A stretch of 64,000 bases of DNA, taken from positions 4,272,001 through 4,336,000 of the forward strand of contig CP143946.1 of assembly GCA_036419695.1 (NCBI GenBank), read 5' to 3'. The DNA comes from [Clostridium] symbiosum. Its GTDB lineage: Bacteria > Bacillota > Clostridia > Lachnospirales > Lachnospiraceae. Positions 8,233 through 17,349 of the stretch are shown here, piece after piece; within the stretch, counting starts at the first letter, position 1; each line of letters opens with the position of its first letter. Both the position numbers and the translations under genes were made by a program. The notes below the pieces were generated by a model. The model searched no databases and was not told where the DNA came from. It saw only the letters and a program-made list of their open reading frames with translations.

Positions 8233-9849
8233 TTATTCTTCGTCTTCAGAAGTTGTTGCAACAGCTTTTTTGTCTACAGCATCGGTCTCTTCGCTAAATG
8301 TCTTAGCAGATTTAACGCGGATATCATTCTTGCTACCATCTGTATAAATTACACTGTCATATAATTCGATGTATGGTAAGCTTGCCTCTAAGGATGCGAA
8401 ATCTTTTTCTTGGGCAGCAGTAGTAGCTTTGCCATCGATTGAAGTGATCTTTTCGATCTGATAGGTCTTCTTACCAATCTGGAATTTGTACTCTGTACCG
8501 TCTTTATTCTCGATCTCGTACTCTTTGCTTGTGGACTTCTGAAGTTTACCCTTGTTATTTACAACGTAGTAGTTTCCTTCTACTTTGTAGATCTTGTAGT
8601 CATCATCAGCCTCAAGCCTCTTACCATTCCAGTACAGGTATCCGGATTTCTCACCCATTACACCCTGGCCATTCTTACCGTTCTTTGTCTCGAAGTAGTA
8701 AGTAAAGCTATCATTCTCTTCTTCTACATTAGAAACTTTACCCGTCTTCATATAACCGTTTTCATCGAAGTAGTATAAGTTGGTCTTCTTATCTGCATAG
8801 TTACCGATTGCCTGCAGACCTGTCTGCATCTGGCCGTTTTCGTTGAAGCAGAAATATTTTCCATTAATTTTAATTTTAGCTCTGATAACCTGATCGTCAC
8901 CATCCCATAAGCCGGTAACATCTGTGTATTCAGCTTTTTTAGCTTTACCGTCTTTGAAGTAGTACCAGTCTGTATCATCTCCTGCACCAAGTACATCAGC
9001 ACCGTCGATCTGATACCAACCATCGGCTCTCCAGCCTTCTTCTACTACGTTCATATAACGAACATCGCTTGCAGATGCCTTAGTACCGTCGTCAGTGTCT
9101 AACTGAGCGTTGGATCCCATCGGTGCTTTAACACCGTTGATCCACTCATATAACATCTGGCCATGGTTGTTGAAGTAGTAGTACTTGCCATTGATCTTCT
9201 TCTGCTTAGCGCTTGTGTACATTTTACCATCGCTGCCGAAGTAGTACCAGCCTTCGTCGTCACAAACGTCTGTGTCGTCGCTCTCATGGCCAAGAATTGT
9301 TGTAGCATCCTGATCATCTTCATCCTCAGAATCCGGAGCCTCTAACCATAACCAGCCAGTAGCTCTTGCACCTTCATCTTCTCCGCCTAAGTAGTAAACG
9401 TTATCTCCTTTGCCGTACCAGCCGTATTCCATCTTGCCTTCTTCGTCAAAGTAGTATGTCTTTCCGTTGATCTTCTTGGAATCATCGGTTACTTTCTTAC
9501 CCTTGCTACCGAAATAGTACCAGTTTTCACCGTCTTCGTCTGGATCATCCATGTCGTCGTCGGAAATGGTTTTCTTCCACTGGTTAACCAGCATAGCGCC
9601 GTCTTCACCAACATAGTACTCATCGTCAACCCAAGAATCTGTCAGCATTTCGCCGTCATCATCTAAGTAGAACCACTTTCCACCGTCTTTCTTCCATTCT
9701 CCAGTTACCATCTCGTCATCACTATCATAATAGTGCCAGATTCCAGCATCATCTTTTTCCCAACCAGCGGCGAAAGATGTCATGGAAGCACCCATAGCGA
9801 GTAAAGCTGCTGCAGAAAGAACTGCAACTAATTTAGTCTGCTTTCTCAT
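8233..9849 (-). CDS. Secreted acidic cell-wall/choline-binding repeat protein B
   Basis: The 538-aa paralogue of the protein at 6111-7595 lies in opposite orientation. It has the same signal peptide and a nearly identical first ~80 residues, then the same order of WYYFGS, KYYYFN, DWYYFKDG and YYFDENGYM repeats with scattered substitutions and short insertions. The C-terminal ~110 residues differ most and end in an Asp/Glu-rich tail. No enzyme domain is seen. The leader, ribosome site and -10 match gene A, but the -35 here is near consensus (TTGATA, 17-bp spacing), so this copy may be the better expressed one. Attachment to a choline-bearing wall polymer is inferred from the repeats and the choline gene next door. 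Confidence 0.85.
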   Translation of the reverse strand: MRKQTKLVAVLSAAALLAMGASMTSFAAGWEKDDAGIWHYYDSDDEMVTGEWKKDGGKWFYLDDDGEMLTDSWVDDEYYVGEDGAMLVNQWKKTISDDDMDDPDEDGENWYYFGSKGKKVTDDSKKINGKTYYFDEEGKMEYGWYGKGDNVYYLGGEDEGARATGWLWLEAPDSEDEDDQDATTILGHESDDTDVCDDEGWYYFGSDGKMYTSAKQKKINGKYYYFNNHGQMLYEWINGVKAPMGSNAQLDTDDGTKASASDVRYMNVVEEGWRADGWYQIDGADVLGAGDDTDWYYFKDGKAKKAEYTDVTGLWDGDDQVIRAKIKINGKYFCFNENGQMQTGLQAIGNYADKKTNLYYFDENGYMKTGKVSNVEEENDSFTYYFETKNGKNGQGVMGEKSGYLYWNGKRLEADDDYKIYKVEGNYYVVNNKGKLQKSTSKEYEIENKDGTEYKFQIGKKTYQIEKITSIDGKATTAAQEKDFASLEASLPYIELYDSVIYTDGSKNDIRVKSAKTFSEETDAVDKKAVATTSEDEE

Positions 9850-9916
9850 AATTAATGCACTCTCCTTTTTTCTTTTTGAACTATTTCTCGAAATTTCCTA
9901 ATTGCATTACGAGGTC

Positions 9917-9945
9917 ATTATACTTCGGATAAGGAAAATTATCAA
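9917..9945 (-). promoter_or_regulatory. Sigma-A promoter of repeat protein B
   Basis: On the minus strand TTGATA (9940-9945), a 17-bp spacer and TATAAT (9917-9922) make a near-consensus promoter, with a leader of about 65 nt before the ATG. Confidence 0.8.
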
Positions 9946-10175
9946 TAGTTTTTTTACAAATTTTCCAACTTTTTGTTACAAAGTGAAATTTTTGCACTTC
10001 ATGCTACCGATTCATTTTCTGGGAAGTTGACCCTGTCTCCGATACATTCACATTATAATATATCTATTCCGAAATTACCATAACTTTTATCTGTGCATTT
10101 CCTTACAGAATTGTTACAAAAAATCGTTTTTAACTCATTATTGTTTTTATATTAATACAATCATAAGAATTGAGG

Positions 10176-10203
10176 TTTACAATTAAGAATTTCATGCTAT
10201 AAT
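10176..10203 (+). promoter_or_regulatory. Probable promoter of the choline kinase fusion gene
   Basis: TTTACA (10176-10181), a 16-bp spacer and TATAAT (10198-10203) lie about 135 bp before the start codon. The surrounding 9950-10338 gap is AT-rich and shows no ORF. Confidence 0.6.
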
Positions 10204-10338
10204 GTTCATATCTATATGTAAAATCACATTTTTGAACATTCTATCAAAATGTCGTTTTTTAAATATATGTAATAACCCGCTTAATTTCTACAATTTATTA
10301 TAACACACATTATCATACATTAAAACGGAGGTTCCACC

Positions 10339-12120
10339 ATGGATCGATATGGGTTAATATGCAGAAGCATTTATGAAGATTCTGATGTCACACAGAGAGA
10401 GCTATCCTCAATTCTGGGCGTTTCTCTCGGAAGTGTTAATAAACTGGTCAGCGACTGCATCAACGACGGTCTGATTCAGAACCGTTCTGAGCACGGTAAA
10501 TACAGCTTAACCAAAAAGGGAATGGACTATCTGGAGCAATACCGGGTGGACGGCGCCGTTATCACTGCGGCCGGATTCGGTTCGCGCTTCGTTCCTCTTT
10601 CCTTTGAAACACCCAAGGGACTTCTCGAGGTTTTTGGGGAAAGAATGATTGAGCGCCAGATCCGCCAGCTCCATGAGGCGGGAATAACCGACATCACACT
10701 CGTAGTCGGTTATTTAAAGGAAAAGTTTGAGTATTTGATTGATAAATATAATGTAAAGCTTTTTTATAACCCTGAGTACACTTCCAAAGGCACCCTTGCT
10801 ACAGTCTATCAGGCCAGGGAGTTTTTCCGTGGCAGGAATATGTATCTGCTTGTCTCCGACAACTGGATTCGTAACAACATGTTCCACACTTACGAGTGCG
10901 GCTCCTGGTATTCTGCCGTTTATATGGAAGGGAACACATCCGAATGGTGCCTCGGCGCCAACAAAAAAGGAAAGGTTACCTCCGTTGTTGTAGGTGGACA
11001 GGACTCCTGGGTGATGTACGGTCCAGCTTTTTTGTCCAAAAGCTTTTCCGACTCCTTCATACCGCTGTTGGAGGCCGACTATAACCGGCCCGGAACCGAA
11101 CAGTGTTACTGGGAACAGGTTTTACTGAATCATATTGATAAACTTGATTTTCACATGAACTGTCAGCCTGAGGATCAGGTATATGAATTTGAAAACCTGG
11201 AAGAGCTTCGTCAGTTTGATCCCAAATACAGAAACCATTCAGACAATGAAGCAATGCGTCTCGTTTCCCAGGTATTTCAGGTGAAAGAATCCGCAATCAG
11301 CAACATCCGCTGTCTCAAATCCGGAATGACCAACAAATCTTTCCTGTTTGAAGTTAATAATGAACATTATATCTGCCGCATTCCCGGTCCCGGCACAGAA
11401 CTGCTCATCAACCGCAAAGAAGAAGAGGCCTCCTATCATGCGGTTGAACCTCTTGATATTACTGAACATATTATTTATTTTGATGGTGAAAATGGATATA
11501 AGATTGCAAAGTTTTATGAGGGGTCCAGAAATGCAAATGCAAAAAACTGGGATGACATTGCCGCCTGTATGGCCATTCTGCGCAAACTGCATCAATCCAA
11601 CCTGAAGGTTGAGCATCGTTTTAACCTCAGAGAACGGATTGATTTTTATGAAGCGCTCTGCCATCACCATGAACTGCTGCTTTTTGAAGACTATAATGAA
11701 GTCCGAGGCTGGATGAATACGCTGTTAGATCGTGTTGAGAAGTTTGACCGGCCATGCTGCCTCTCCCACATCGACTCAGTTGCCGATAATTTTCTCTTTC
11801 TTCCCGACGGTTCCGTCCGCCTGATCGACTGGGAGTATGCAGCTATGCACGATCCTCTGATTGATATTTCAATGTGCAGCATCTATTCCTATTACAATGA
11901 AGAAGAACTGGATCGCCTCCTGGAGCTCTACCTCGAGCGTGTCCCATCTCCCGAGGAACGGATCGTCACTTACGCATATGCAGCTCTCGGCGGCTTTCTC
12001 TGGTGTCTCTGGGCGGTCTTCAAAAGTCTGGAAGGCGAGGAATTCGGCGAATATACGATTGTCATGTACCATTATGCAAAGCTGTATTACAAGAGAATAT
12101 CCAGGCTCTTCCCGGCCTAA
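10339..12120 (+). CDS. Choline cytidylyltransferase-choline kinase fusion (LicC-LicA type) with N-terminal winged helix
   Basis: The 593-aa protein shows three parts. Residues 1-70 form a winged-helix DNA-binding-like fold (TQRELSSILGVSLGSVNKL). Residues 73-300 form a nucleotidyltransferase with AGFGSRFVPLSFETPKGLLE and VSDNW, like LicC and other CTP:phosphocholine cytidylyltransferases. Residues 310-590 form a choline/ethanolamine kinase fold with the Brenner motif HIDSVADNF and DWEYAAMHDP. Together these would phosphorylate choline and activate it as CDP-choline for phosphocholine decoration of surface polymers. GGAGG lies 7 nt before the ATG. Neighbours are choline-binding-type repeat proteins and a GH25 enzyme. 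No LicD transferase or choline transporter is in the window. The winged helix may sense substrate or act as a regulator; this is inferred. Confidence 0.85.
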   Translation: MDRYGLICRSIYEDSDVTQRELSSILGVSLGSVNKLVSDCINDGLIQNRSEHGKYSLTKKGMDYLEQYRVDGAVITAAGFGSRFVPLSFETPKGLLEVFGERMIERQIRQLHEAGITDITLVVGYLKEKFEYLIDKYNVKLFYNPEYTSKGTLATVYQAREFFRGRNMYLLVSDNWIRNNMFHTYECGSWYSAVYMEGNTSEWCLGANKKGKVTSVVVGGQDSWVMYGPAFLSKSFSDSFIPLLEADYNRPGTEQCYWEQVLLNHIDKLDFHMNCQPEDQVYEFENLEELRQFDPKYRNHSDNEAMRLVSQVFQVKESAISNIRCLKSGMTNKSFLFEVNNEHYICRIPGPGTELLINRKEEEASYHAVEPLDITEHIIYFDGENGYKIAKFYEGSRNANAKNWDDIAACMAILRKLHQSNLKVEHRFNLRERIDFYEALCHHHELLLFEDYNEVRGWMNTLLDRVEKFDRPCCLSHIDSVADNFLFLPDGSVRLIDWEYAAMHDPLIDISMCSIYSYYNEEELDRLLELYLERVPSPEERIVTYAYAALGGFLWCLWAVFKSLEGEEFGEYTIVMYHYAKLYYKRISRLFPA

Positions 12121-12175
12121 AACGCCATTTTTCCCCAATTGTAATAAATTATTTATAACTTCACTAGGTAAATAT

Positions 12176-12234
12176 GGTATAATGTCCACAAAGTGGACAT
12201 TATACCTCAGAGTGTCGACAAAGTCGCCACTCTG
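12176..12234. repeat. Two tandem hairpins with AAA loops
   Basis: The first is a perfect 14-bp stem (12176-12189/12193-12206, GGTATAATGTCCAC arm). The second has arms CAGAGTG-t-CGAC/GTCG-c-CACTCTG (12208-12219/12223-12234). Both have AAA loops. No T run follows, so these are not simple terminators. The first contains TATAAT, so an operator or regulated promoter for the downstream GH25 gene is possible. Confidence 0.6.
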
Positions 12235-12259
12235 TCGAATTCATGGCATGACGCCCTAA

Positions 12260-12286
12260 ATTCTAGTCACCGCAGGAAGAACTGCC
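12260..12286 (+). repeat. 27-bp dispersed repeat, copy 1
   Basis: ATTCTAGTCACCGCAGGAAG and the seven bases after it recur at 52594-52620 with one mismatch in 27. Each copy lies just downstream of a plus-strand gene. A perfect TTCTGCG/CGCAGAA hairpin follows copy 1 at about 12289-12307. Confidence 0.65.
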
Positions 12287-12492
12287 GGTTTCTGCGTCCA
12301 CCGCAGAAATTCGGGCGCTAAATTCCGTTTTACCAAAATTACCAAAATTGCCAAAACCGGGTTAAATCATTCAGGAACACCAGAGCGTTTTTCCCGAATC
12401 CGGCAGAGGTTATAATAAATGCAGCAGATACAGTATCTGCCGGGAGCCTTTCCCGCAGGTTACCGTATGTTTTACGCAGGAGGAGGAGTATT

Positions 12493-14709
12493 ATGATACA
12501 CAAGAAACGTATCCGGGCGCTGGGGCTTGCCTGTCTGATCGGGCTGATGAGTCTGGCCCCGGCATCAGAAAGTCTGGCCGCCGTTTCCTGGACTAAAAAT
12601 AACGGCGTATATGTTGGCAGCGACGGCACTACCATTGCCGGAGTCGTAGCCAGGGGTATCGACGTTTCTCACTGGAAACAGGCTATTGACTGGACTGCCG
12701 TTGCCAATGACGACATCCAGTTTGTTATGCTCGGTACGCGGTATGACAATGCAGTGGATCCTTTTTTTAAGTCAAATGCAAATGCGGCAGCGGCGGCGGG
12801 CCTTAAAGTGGGAGCGTATATTTATTCTTATGCCACCACTACCGATATGGCGGTCCAGGAGGCTGATTTTGTCCTTGATCTGATCAAGGATTACCCGATT
12901 TCCTATCCTGTCGTATTTGATGTGGAAGCTTCGGTTATGAGTACGCTTACGCCGTCCCAGCTCAGTGACATTATCAATGCTTTCTGTAAAAAGGTAAAAG
13001 ATGCCGGCTATTATCCGATGCTCTATGCCAATGACTACTGGCTTACCAATAAGATCGACATGAGTAAAGTCACATACGACGTATGGGTTGCCCGCTATGA
13101 AACAAAACATACATATAATAAGGCCTCCATGTGGCAGGCCACAAATCAGGGAACGATAGCCGGTATTTCCGGCGATGTGGATATTAACTTTGCGTACAAA
13201 GATTTTTCCAACGCAATCCCTGCCAAGCAGTGGCGACAGATTAACAACAACTGGTATTATTATTCCGACTATAAGAAACAGACGGGATGGATCAATGATG
13301 GCAACGGCTGGTACTACATGAAGGAAGATGGAACTCAGCATAAGGGCTGGCTCCATATTGACGACAAATATTTCTACCTGAACGACAATACCGGTAAGAT
13401 GATAACCGGATGGCGCAAAGATACCTCCACCTCCAAATGGTATTATTTTAAATCGGATGGAGCGATGGCCACAGGATGGATACAGGACAATAATAAATGG
13501 TACTACCTGAATAATGACGGAACAATGGTAACCGAATGGCTGAAAGTAGGAAATGACACCTACTATTACCTCAAGAGTGACGGCTCCATGGCCAAGGGAT
13601 GGTATCAGATTGACAATGCATGGTACTATTTTAATCCTACCGGTGAACTGCTCCGGGGATGGACCGATATTGAAGGGGCACGTTATCTTCTTGCAAATGA
13701 CGGTAAGATGTATACCGGCTGGCAGCAAATTGACAATAACTGGTATTATTTCGGAACCGACGGCAAACTGCGCACCGGATGGCAGAAAGTGGACAATGCC
13801 TGGTACTATCTGGACAGCAGCGGACGGATGTTGTCGGGCTGGCAGCAGATTGACGGTGAATACTACTATCTGCATGAAGGAAAGATGCTGAGCGGCTGGC
13901 TGAGCGACAGCAACGGCAGCAAATATTACATGAGCACCAACTCCGGACGAATGACAAGAGGATGGAGAAAAATAGACGGTTCCTGGTTCTATTTTAATCA
14001 GAACGGCCATATGCAGACGGGATGGATTAACCTCTCCGGCAAATATTATTATCTCGATCCGGAAACTGGTAAAATGACGGAGAATGTTTCCCGTGTGATT
14101 GATAACGTAAACTACACCTTTGATCAAAATGGTGTGTGTCAGAATGAAACAAACAATATGAGTGGACTTGCAGACAGTTCGTTTAACCTGAATGACCTGA
14201 AAAATTCTTCAGGCTCCCAGAATTCCAACCAGACGAACAACTCTACCCAATCTCCGGGAGGAACTTCCGGGAATAGCAGTTCTCCATCGGGCGGTTCAGG
14301 AAACAGCGGTTCACCGTCCGGTTCCTCGGGCAGCTCATCCGGCGGACCGACGGGCAATGTGACGAATGCAGGATCTTCTTCCGGCAATGGCGGCAATGTA
14401 GCTGCACCCGGCGGATCTTCCAGTTCAGGAAGTTCCTCCGCACCGGGCGGCTCCAACTCAGGAAGTTCCTCCGCACCGGGCGGCTCCTCCAACTCAGGAA
14501 GTTCCTCCGCACCGGGCGGCTCTTCCAGCTCAGGAAGTTCCTCCGCGCCGGGCGGCTCTTCCAATTCAGGGAACTCCTCCGCGCCGGGCGGCTCTTCTTC
14601 GGGAAGTAACAGCTCGACTCCTCCCGGCAGTTCAGGCTCCTCCGGTTCTTCAGGATCCGGCAGCAGCGGAGGGCTCCGCCCCGGCCTGACCACTGGCCCA
14701 GGACGATAA
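12493..14709 (+). CDS. Secreted GH25 lysozyme with choline-binding-type repeats and Gly/Ser/Pro tail
   Basis: The 738-aa protein begins with a signal peptide (ends near SLAA). A GH25 muramidase domain covers about residues 50-235: RGIDVSHWKQAIDW opens it and YPVVFDVEA holds the Asp-x-Glu catalytic pair. About 14 cell-wall/choline-binding repeats follow (residues 245-555, e.g. NNWYYYSDYKKQTGW, NKWYYLNNDGTMVTEW). The final ~170 residues are low-complexity Ser/Gly/Pro. It should cleave the peptidoglycan glycan backbone at the wall. GGAGGAG precedes the ATG. Its position after the choline kinase fusion supports choline-dependent anchoring, as in pneumococcal and phage choline-binding lysins. This is a family-based inference. 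Confidence 0.9.
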   Translation: MIHKKRIRALGLACLIGLMSLAPASESLAAVSWTKNNGVYVGSDGTTIAGVVARGIDVSHWKQAIDWTAVANDDIQFVMLGTRYDNAVDPFFKSNANAAAAAGLKVGAYIYSYATTTDMAVQEADFVLDLIKDYPISYPVVFDVEASVMSTLTPSQLSDIINAFCKKVKDAGYYPMLYANDYWLTNKIDMSKVTYDVWVARYETKHTYNKASMWQATNQGTIAGISGDVDINFAYKDFSNAIPAKQWRQINNNWYYYSDYKKQTGWINDGNGWYYMKEDGTQHKGWLHIDDKYFYLNDNTGKMITGWRKDTSTSKWYYFKSDGAMATGWIQDNNKWYYLNNDGTMVTEWLKVGNDTYYYLKSDGSMAKGWYQIDNAWYYFNPTGELLRGWTDIEGARYLLANDGKMYTGWQQIDNNWYYFGTDGKLRTGWQKVDNAWYYLDSSGRMLSGWQQIDGEYYYLHEGKMLSGWLSDSNGSKYYMSTNSGRMTRGWRKIDGSWFYFNQNGHMQTGWINLSGKYYYLDPETGKMTENVSRVIDNVNYTFDQNGVCQNETNNMSGLADSSFNLNDLKNSSGSQNSNQTNNSTQSPGGTSGNSSSPSGGSGNSGSPSGSSGSSSGGPTGNVTNAGSSSGNGGNVAAPGGSSSSGSSSAPGGSNSGSSSAPGGSSNSGSSSAPGGSSSSGSSSAPGGSSNSGNSSAPGGSSSGSNSSTPPGSSGSSGSSGSGSSGGLRPGLTTGPGR
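14404..14600 (+). repeat. 33-36-bp tandem coding repeats (Ala-Pro-Gly-Gly-Ser tail)
   Basis: Five to six units of 33 or 36 bp encode APGGSS(N/S)SGSSS within the GH25 gene. One unit is a codon triplet short (33 bp), which shows unit-length change without frame loss. Confidence 0.8.
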
Positions 14710-14743
14710 CGCAGTACAACCCTAACCTAAACATATCAGATAA

Positions 14744-14783
14744 CAACGAAAAGCACGCTTCGCGAACTTTTCATTGCCACCCA
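14744..14783. repeat. REP-like palindromic repeat, copy 1
   Basis: CAACGAAAAGCACGCTTCGC and the bases up to GCCACCCAA match 58424-58462 with about three differences. Arms GAAAAG..CGC/GCG..CTTTTC make an imperfect hairpin. It sits between the GH25 stop and its terminator. Confidence 0.6.
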
Positions 14784-14786
14784 ATA

Positions 14787-14837
14787 AAAAACAGGGACTG
14801 TTTCAGTGATTCATCACCGCAAACAGTCCCTGTTTTT
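14787..14837 (+). terminator. Terminator of the GH25 gene
   Basis: Perfect 17-bp arms (AAAAACAGGGACTGTTT and complement) flank a 17-nt loop and end in TTTTT. The rest of the gap to 14993 has no gene. Confidence 0.85.
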
Positions 14838-14993
14838 ATAATACTATACTGATAAACACTCCCCCTGATATCCAGTGTATCCTTATATGTCGCATATACC
14901 AAATACCATACATCACACATCACGTATCATGTATCACATAACCGAATGACAGGCTAACTCGTTATCCCTTTATCCACCAGCTTTTTATACAGC

Positions 14994-17111
14994 CTACACC
15001 TCAAATATCAAATCCCCATAGCTCGGGAAAGGCCAGAGTTCTTTATCCACAATCATCTCCAGCTTATCCGCCGGTATTCTGAGTTTCTTCATCGCCGCGG
15101 TCACCTTTTCCAGGCAGTAATAGGCCCTCTCTTTACTGTTTGAAATCGCCGTTGCCGCCTTCGCCTCATTCTCAAGGTTAGAAAGCGCCGCCTTCATCTC
15201 CGACAGAAGAGCCGATGTTTCTAAAATCAGTTCCTTCTGAACGCTGACATCTGCTTCCGGGCAGGCATCCCTGACGGCGGAAAGTGATTTTGCAAGCTGC
15301 GTCGTATATTCTACCACGGCAGGGATAATCTGTTTTCCTGCCATGTCGATCATAGTTTTTGCCTCTATATTGATTGTCTTTGCATAGGATTCATACTCTA
15401 TTTCAGCTCTGGATTCCAGTTCAGCCCTCGTATAAACACTAAAATGCTCAAACAGCTCGACCGCCTTATCGGTAATCAAAGCCGCAACGGAATCAATCCC
15501 CGCTCTCAGATTCGGAAGTCCCCTTCTCTCCGCTTCCTTAACCCACTCCTCGGAATAGCCGTTTCCGCTGAAGATAATCCTTCTGTGCTCCGCAAACAGT
15601 TTTTTAATCATATCATGGACAGCCATATCAAAATCGTCCGCTTTTTCCAGCTGATCCGCAGCCTCCTTAAATGCCTCCGCTACAATCGTATTTAAAACAA
15701 CATTCGGGGAAGACACGGAATCTGAGGAACCTACCATACGGAACTCAAACTTATTGCCCGTAAAGGCAAACGGCGATGTCCTGTTGCGGTCCGTGGCATC
15801 CTTGGCAAAATCAGGAAGGGTTGCAACGCCTGTTTTCAATACACCGCCCTGTTTGGAATGCGCCGCGGAACCGGTACTGCAGAGCTGGTCAATGACATCT
15901 TCCAGCTGCTCACCAAGGAAAATGGAAATAATCGCAGGCGGAGCCTCGGCCGCTCCCAGACGCTGATCATTGCCCGGCACCGCCGTTGATTCTCTCAACA
16001 GATCGGCATGGACGTCAACCGCTTTCATGATACAGGCCAAAACCAGAAGGAACTGGATGTTCTCATGCGGCGTTTCGCCGGGATTCATCATGTTAATTCC
16101 GTCGTCGGTGGTCAGGGACCAGTTGTTATGTTTACCGGAACCGTTGATCCCCGCAAACGGCTTTTCATGAAGGAGGCAGGTAAGACCGTGATGGCCGGCA
16201 ATCCTCTTTAAGGCCTCCATCATCATCTGGTTATGGTCGACCGCAACATTCACCTGTGTATAAACAGGAGCCAGTTCATGCTGGGCCGGAGCGGCCTCAT
16301 TGTGCTGTGTCTTGGCACAGACGCCGAGACGCCACATTTCCTCATTCACTTCTTTCATAAAAGCGCCTACACGCGGACGGATACTCCCGAAATAATGATC
16401 ATCCATCTCCTGCCCTTTCGGCGGCATAGCGCCAAACAGAGTCCTGTTTGCGTAGATCAGATCTTTTCTCTGTAAATATTTTTCTTTATCAATCAGAAAA
16501 TACTCCTGCTCCGGTCCGACATACGGAATCACGCGTTTTGATGTGGTATTCCCGAACAGGCGGAGAATCCGCAGGGACTGTTCGTTGATCGCCTGCATGG
16601 AACGCAGAAGCGGCGTCTTCTTGTCAAGAGCCTCGCCCCTGTAAGAACAGAAAGCCGTCGGTATGTAGAGAGTCACGCCCCAGGTGTCCTCCCGCAAAAA
16701 GGCAGGGGAAGTGCAGTCCCAGGTTGTATATCCTCTGGCCTCAAAGGTGGAACGGAGTCCCCCTGATGGGAAAGAAGACGCATCCGGTTCTCCCTTAATC
16801 AACTCCTTACCGGAAAATTCCATAATCACGCGGCCTGCTGCATCCGGAACCGAGATAAAGGCATCGTGCTTCTCGGCCGTCACTCCTGTAAGCGGTTGGA
16901 ACCAGTGGGAATAATGGGTCGCCCCCCTCTCGATCGCCCAGTCCTTCATTGCATGGGCCACAACATCCGCAATGGACGGATCCAGTTCCGTTCCGTCCTC
17001 TATGGTCTGCTTCAGCTTTTTATAAACGCTTTTCGGAAGGCGCTCTTTCATTGCAGTATCATTGAAAACGTTCTTCCCGAAAATTTCAGACACATTAATT
17101 AAGTCACTCAT
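14994..17111 (-). CDS. glnN: Glutamine synthetase, type III
   Basis: The 705-aa length and sequence fit GSIII, the large form that condenses ammonia and glutamate with ATP. Visible blocks include THYSHWFQPLTG near residue 80, FPSGGLRSTFEARGYT near residue 115, GPEQEYFLID near residue 208, and the metal/nucleotide region NEAAPAQHELAPVYTQVN and GSGKHNNWSL. The N-terminal GSIII extension and C-terminal helical region are present. GGGAG lies 5 nt before the ATG. It is transcribed alone, behind the fba terminator at 17217-17280. Nitrogen control is expected for the family, but I see no clear operator. Confidence 0.93.
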   Translation of the reverse strand: MSDLINVSEIFGKNVFNDTAMKERLPKSVYKKLKQTIEDGTELDPSIADVVAHAMKDWAIERGATHYSHWFQPLTGVTAEKHDAFISVPDAAGRVIMEFSGKELIKGEPDASSFPSGGLRSTFEARGYTTWDCTSPAFLREDTWGVTLYIPTAFCSYRGEALDKKTPLLRSMQAINEQSLRILRLFGNTTSKRVIPYVGPEQEYFLIDKEKYLQRKDLIYANRTLFGAMPPKGQEMDDHYFGSIRPRVGAFMKEVNEEMWRLGVCAKTQHNEAAPAQHELAPVYTQVNVAVDHNQMMMEALKRIAGHHGLTCLLHEKPFAGINGSGKHNNWSLTTDDGINMMNPGETPHENIQFLLVLACIMKAVDVHADLLRESTAVPGNDQRLGAAEAPPAIISIFLGEQLEDVIDQLCSTGSAAHSKQGGVLKTGVATLPDFAKDATDRNRTSPFAFTGNKFEFRMVGSSDSVSSPNVVLNTIVAEAFKEAADQLEKADDFDMAVHDMIKKLFAEHRRIIFSGNGYSEEWVKEAERRGLPNLRAGIDSVAALITDKAVELFEHFSVYTRAELESRAEIEYESYAKTINIEAKTMIDMAGKQIIPAVVEYTTQLAKSLSAVRDACPEADVSVQKELILETSALLSEMKAALSNLENEAKAATAISNSKERAYYCLEKVTAAMKKLRIPADKLEMIVDKELWPFPSYGDLIFEV

Positions 17112-17216
17112 TGTTTTCTCCCTTACTATGACGAAAAAGTATAATCCGCGGAATTTCCCTCGGGGCGCGGCCTCTGGGAATCTTATCCTGCGGATTTCTC
17201 ATCAATATCTAAAAAC

Positions 17217-17280
17217 AGAGCCGGCCTGTAAGTAATATTCTTTCGAAATGCCGAAACTTTATTACCTGCAGGCCGGCTCT
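17217..17280 (-). terminator. Terminator of fba
   Basis: 20-bp arms (AGAGCCGGCCTGTAAGTAAT and a near-complement, one G-U and one mismatch) are followed by GTTTTTAG on the minus strand, about 70 bp past the fba stop. Confidence 0.8.
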
Positions 17281-17349
17281 AAACGATGACAAACAAGTCT
17301 CAGAACTCACTTGCCACCGTCATCGGTTAAACTCCGTTTTAAATTACAA

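Noticed and set aside
12176..12206. First AAA-loop hairpin as terminator of the choline kinase fusion gene
   Set aside because: The stem is perfect but no T tract follows and the gene end is about 55 bp away. Kept as a repeat only.
12772..14127. 451-codon minus-strand frame opposite the GH25 gene
   Set aside because: It mirrors the repeat-coding strand. The plus strand has the signal peptide, GH25 motifs and ribosome site.
14139..14693. 184-codon Pro/Glu-rich minus-strand frame
   Set aside because: It is the complement of the Gly/Ser tandem repeats of the GH25 tail.
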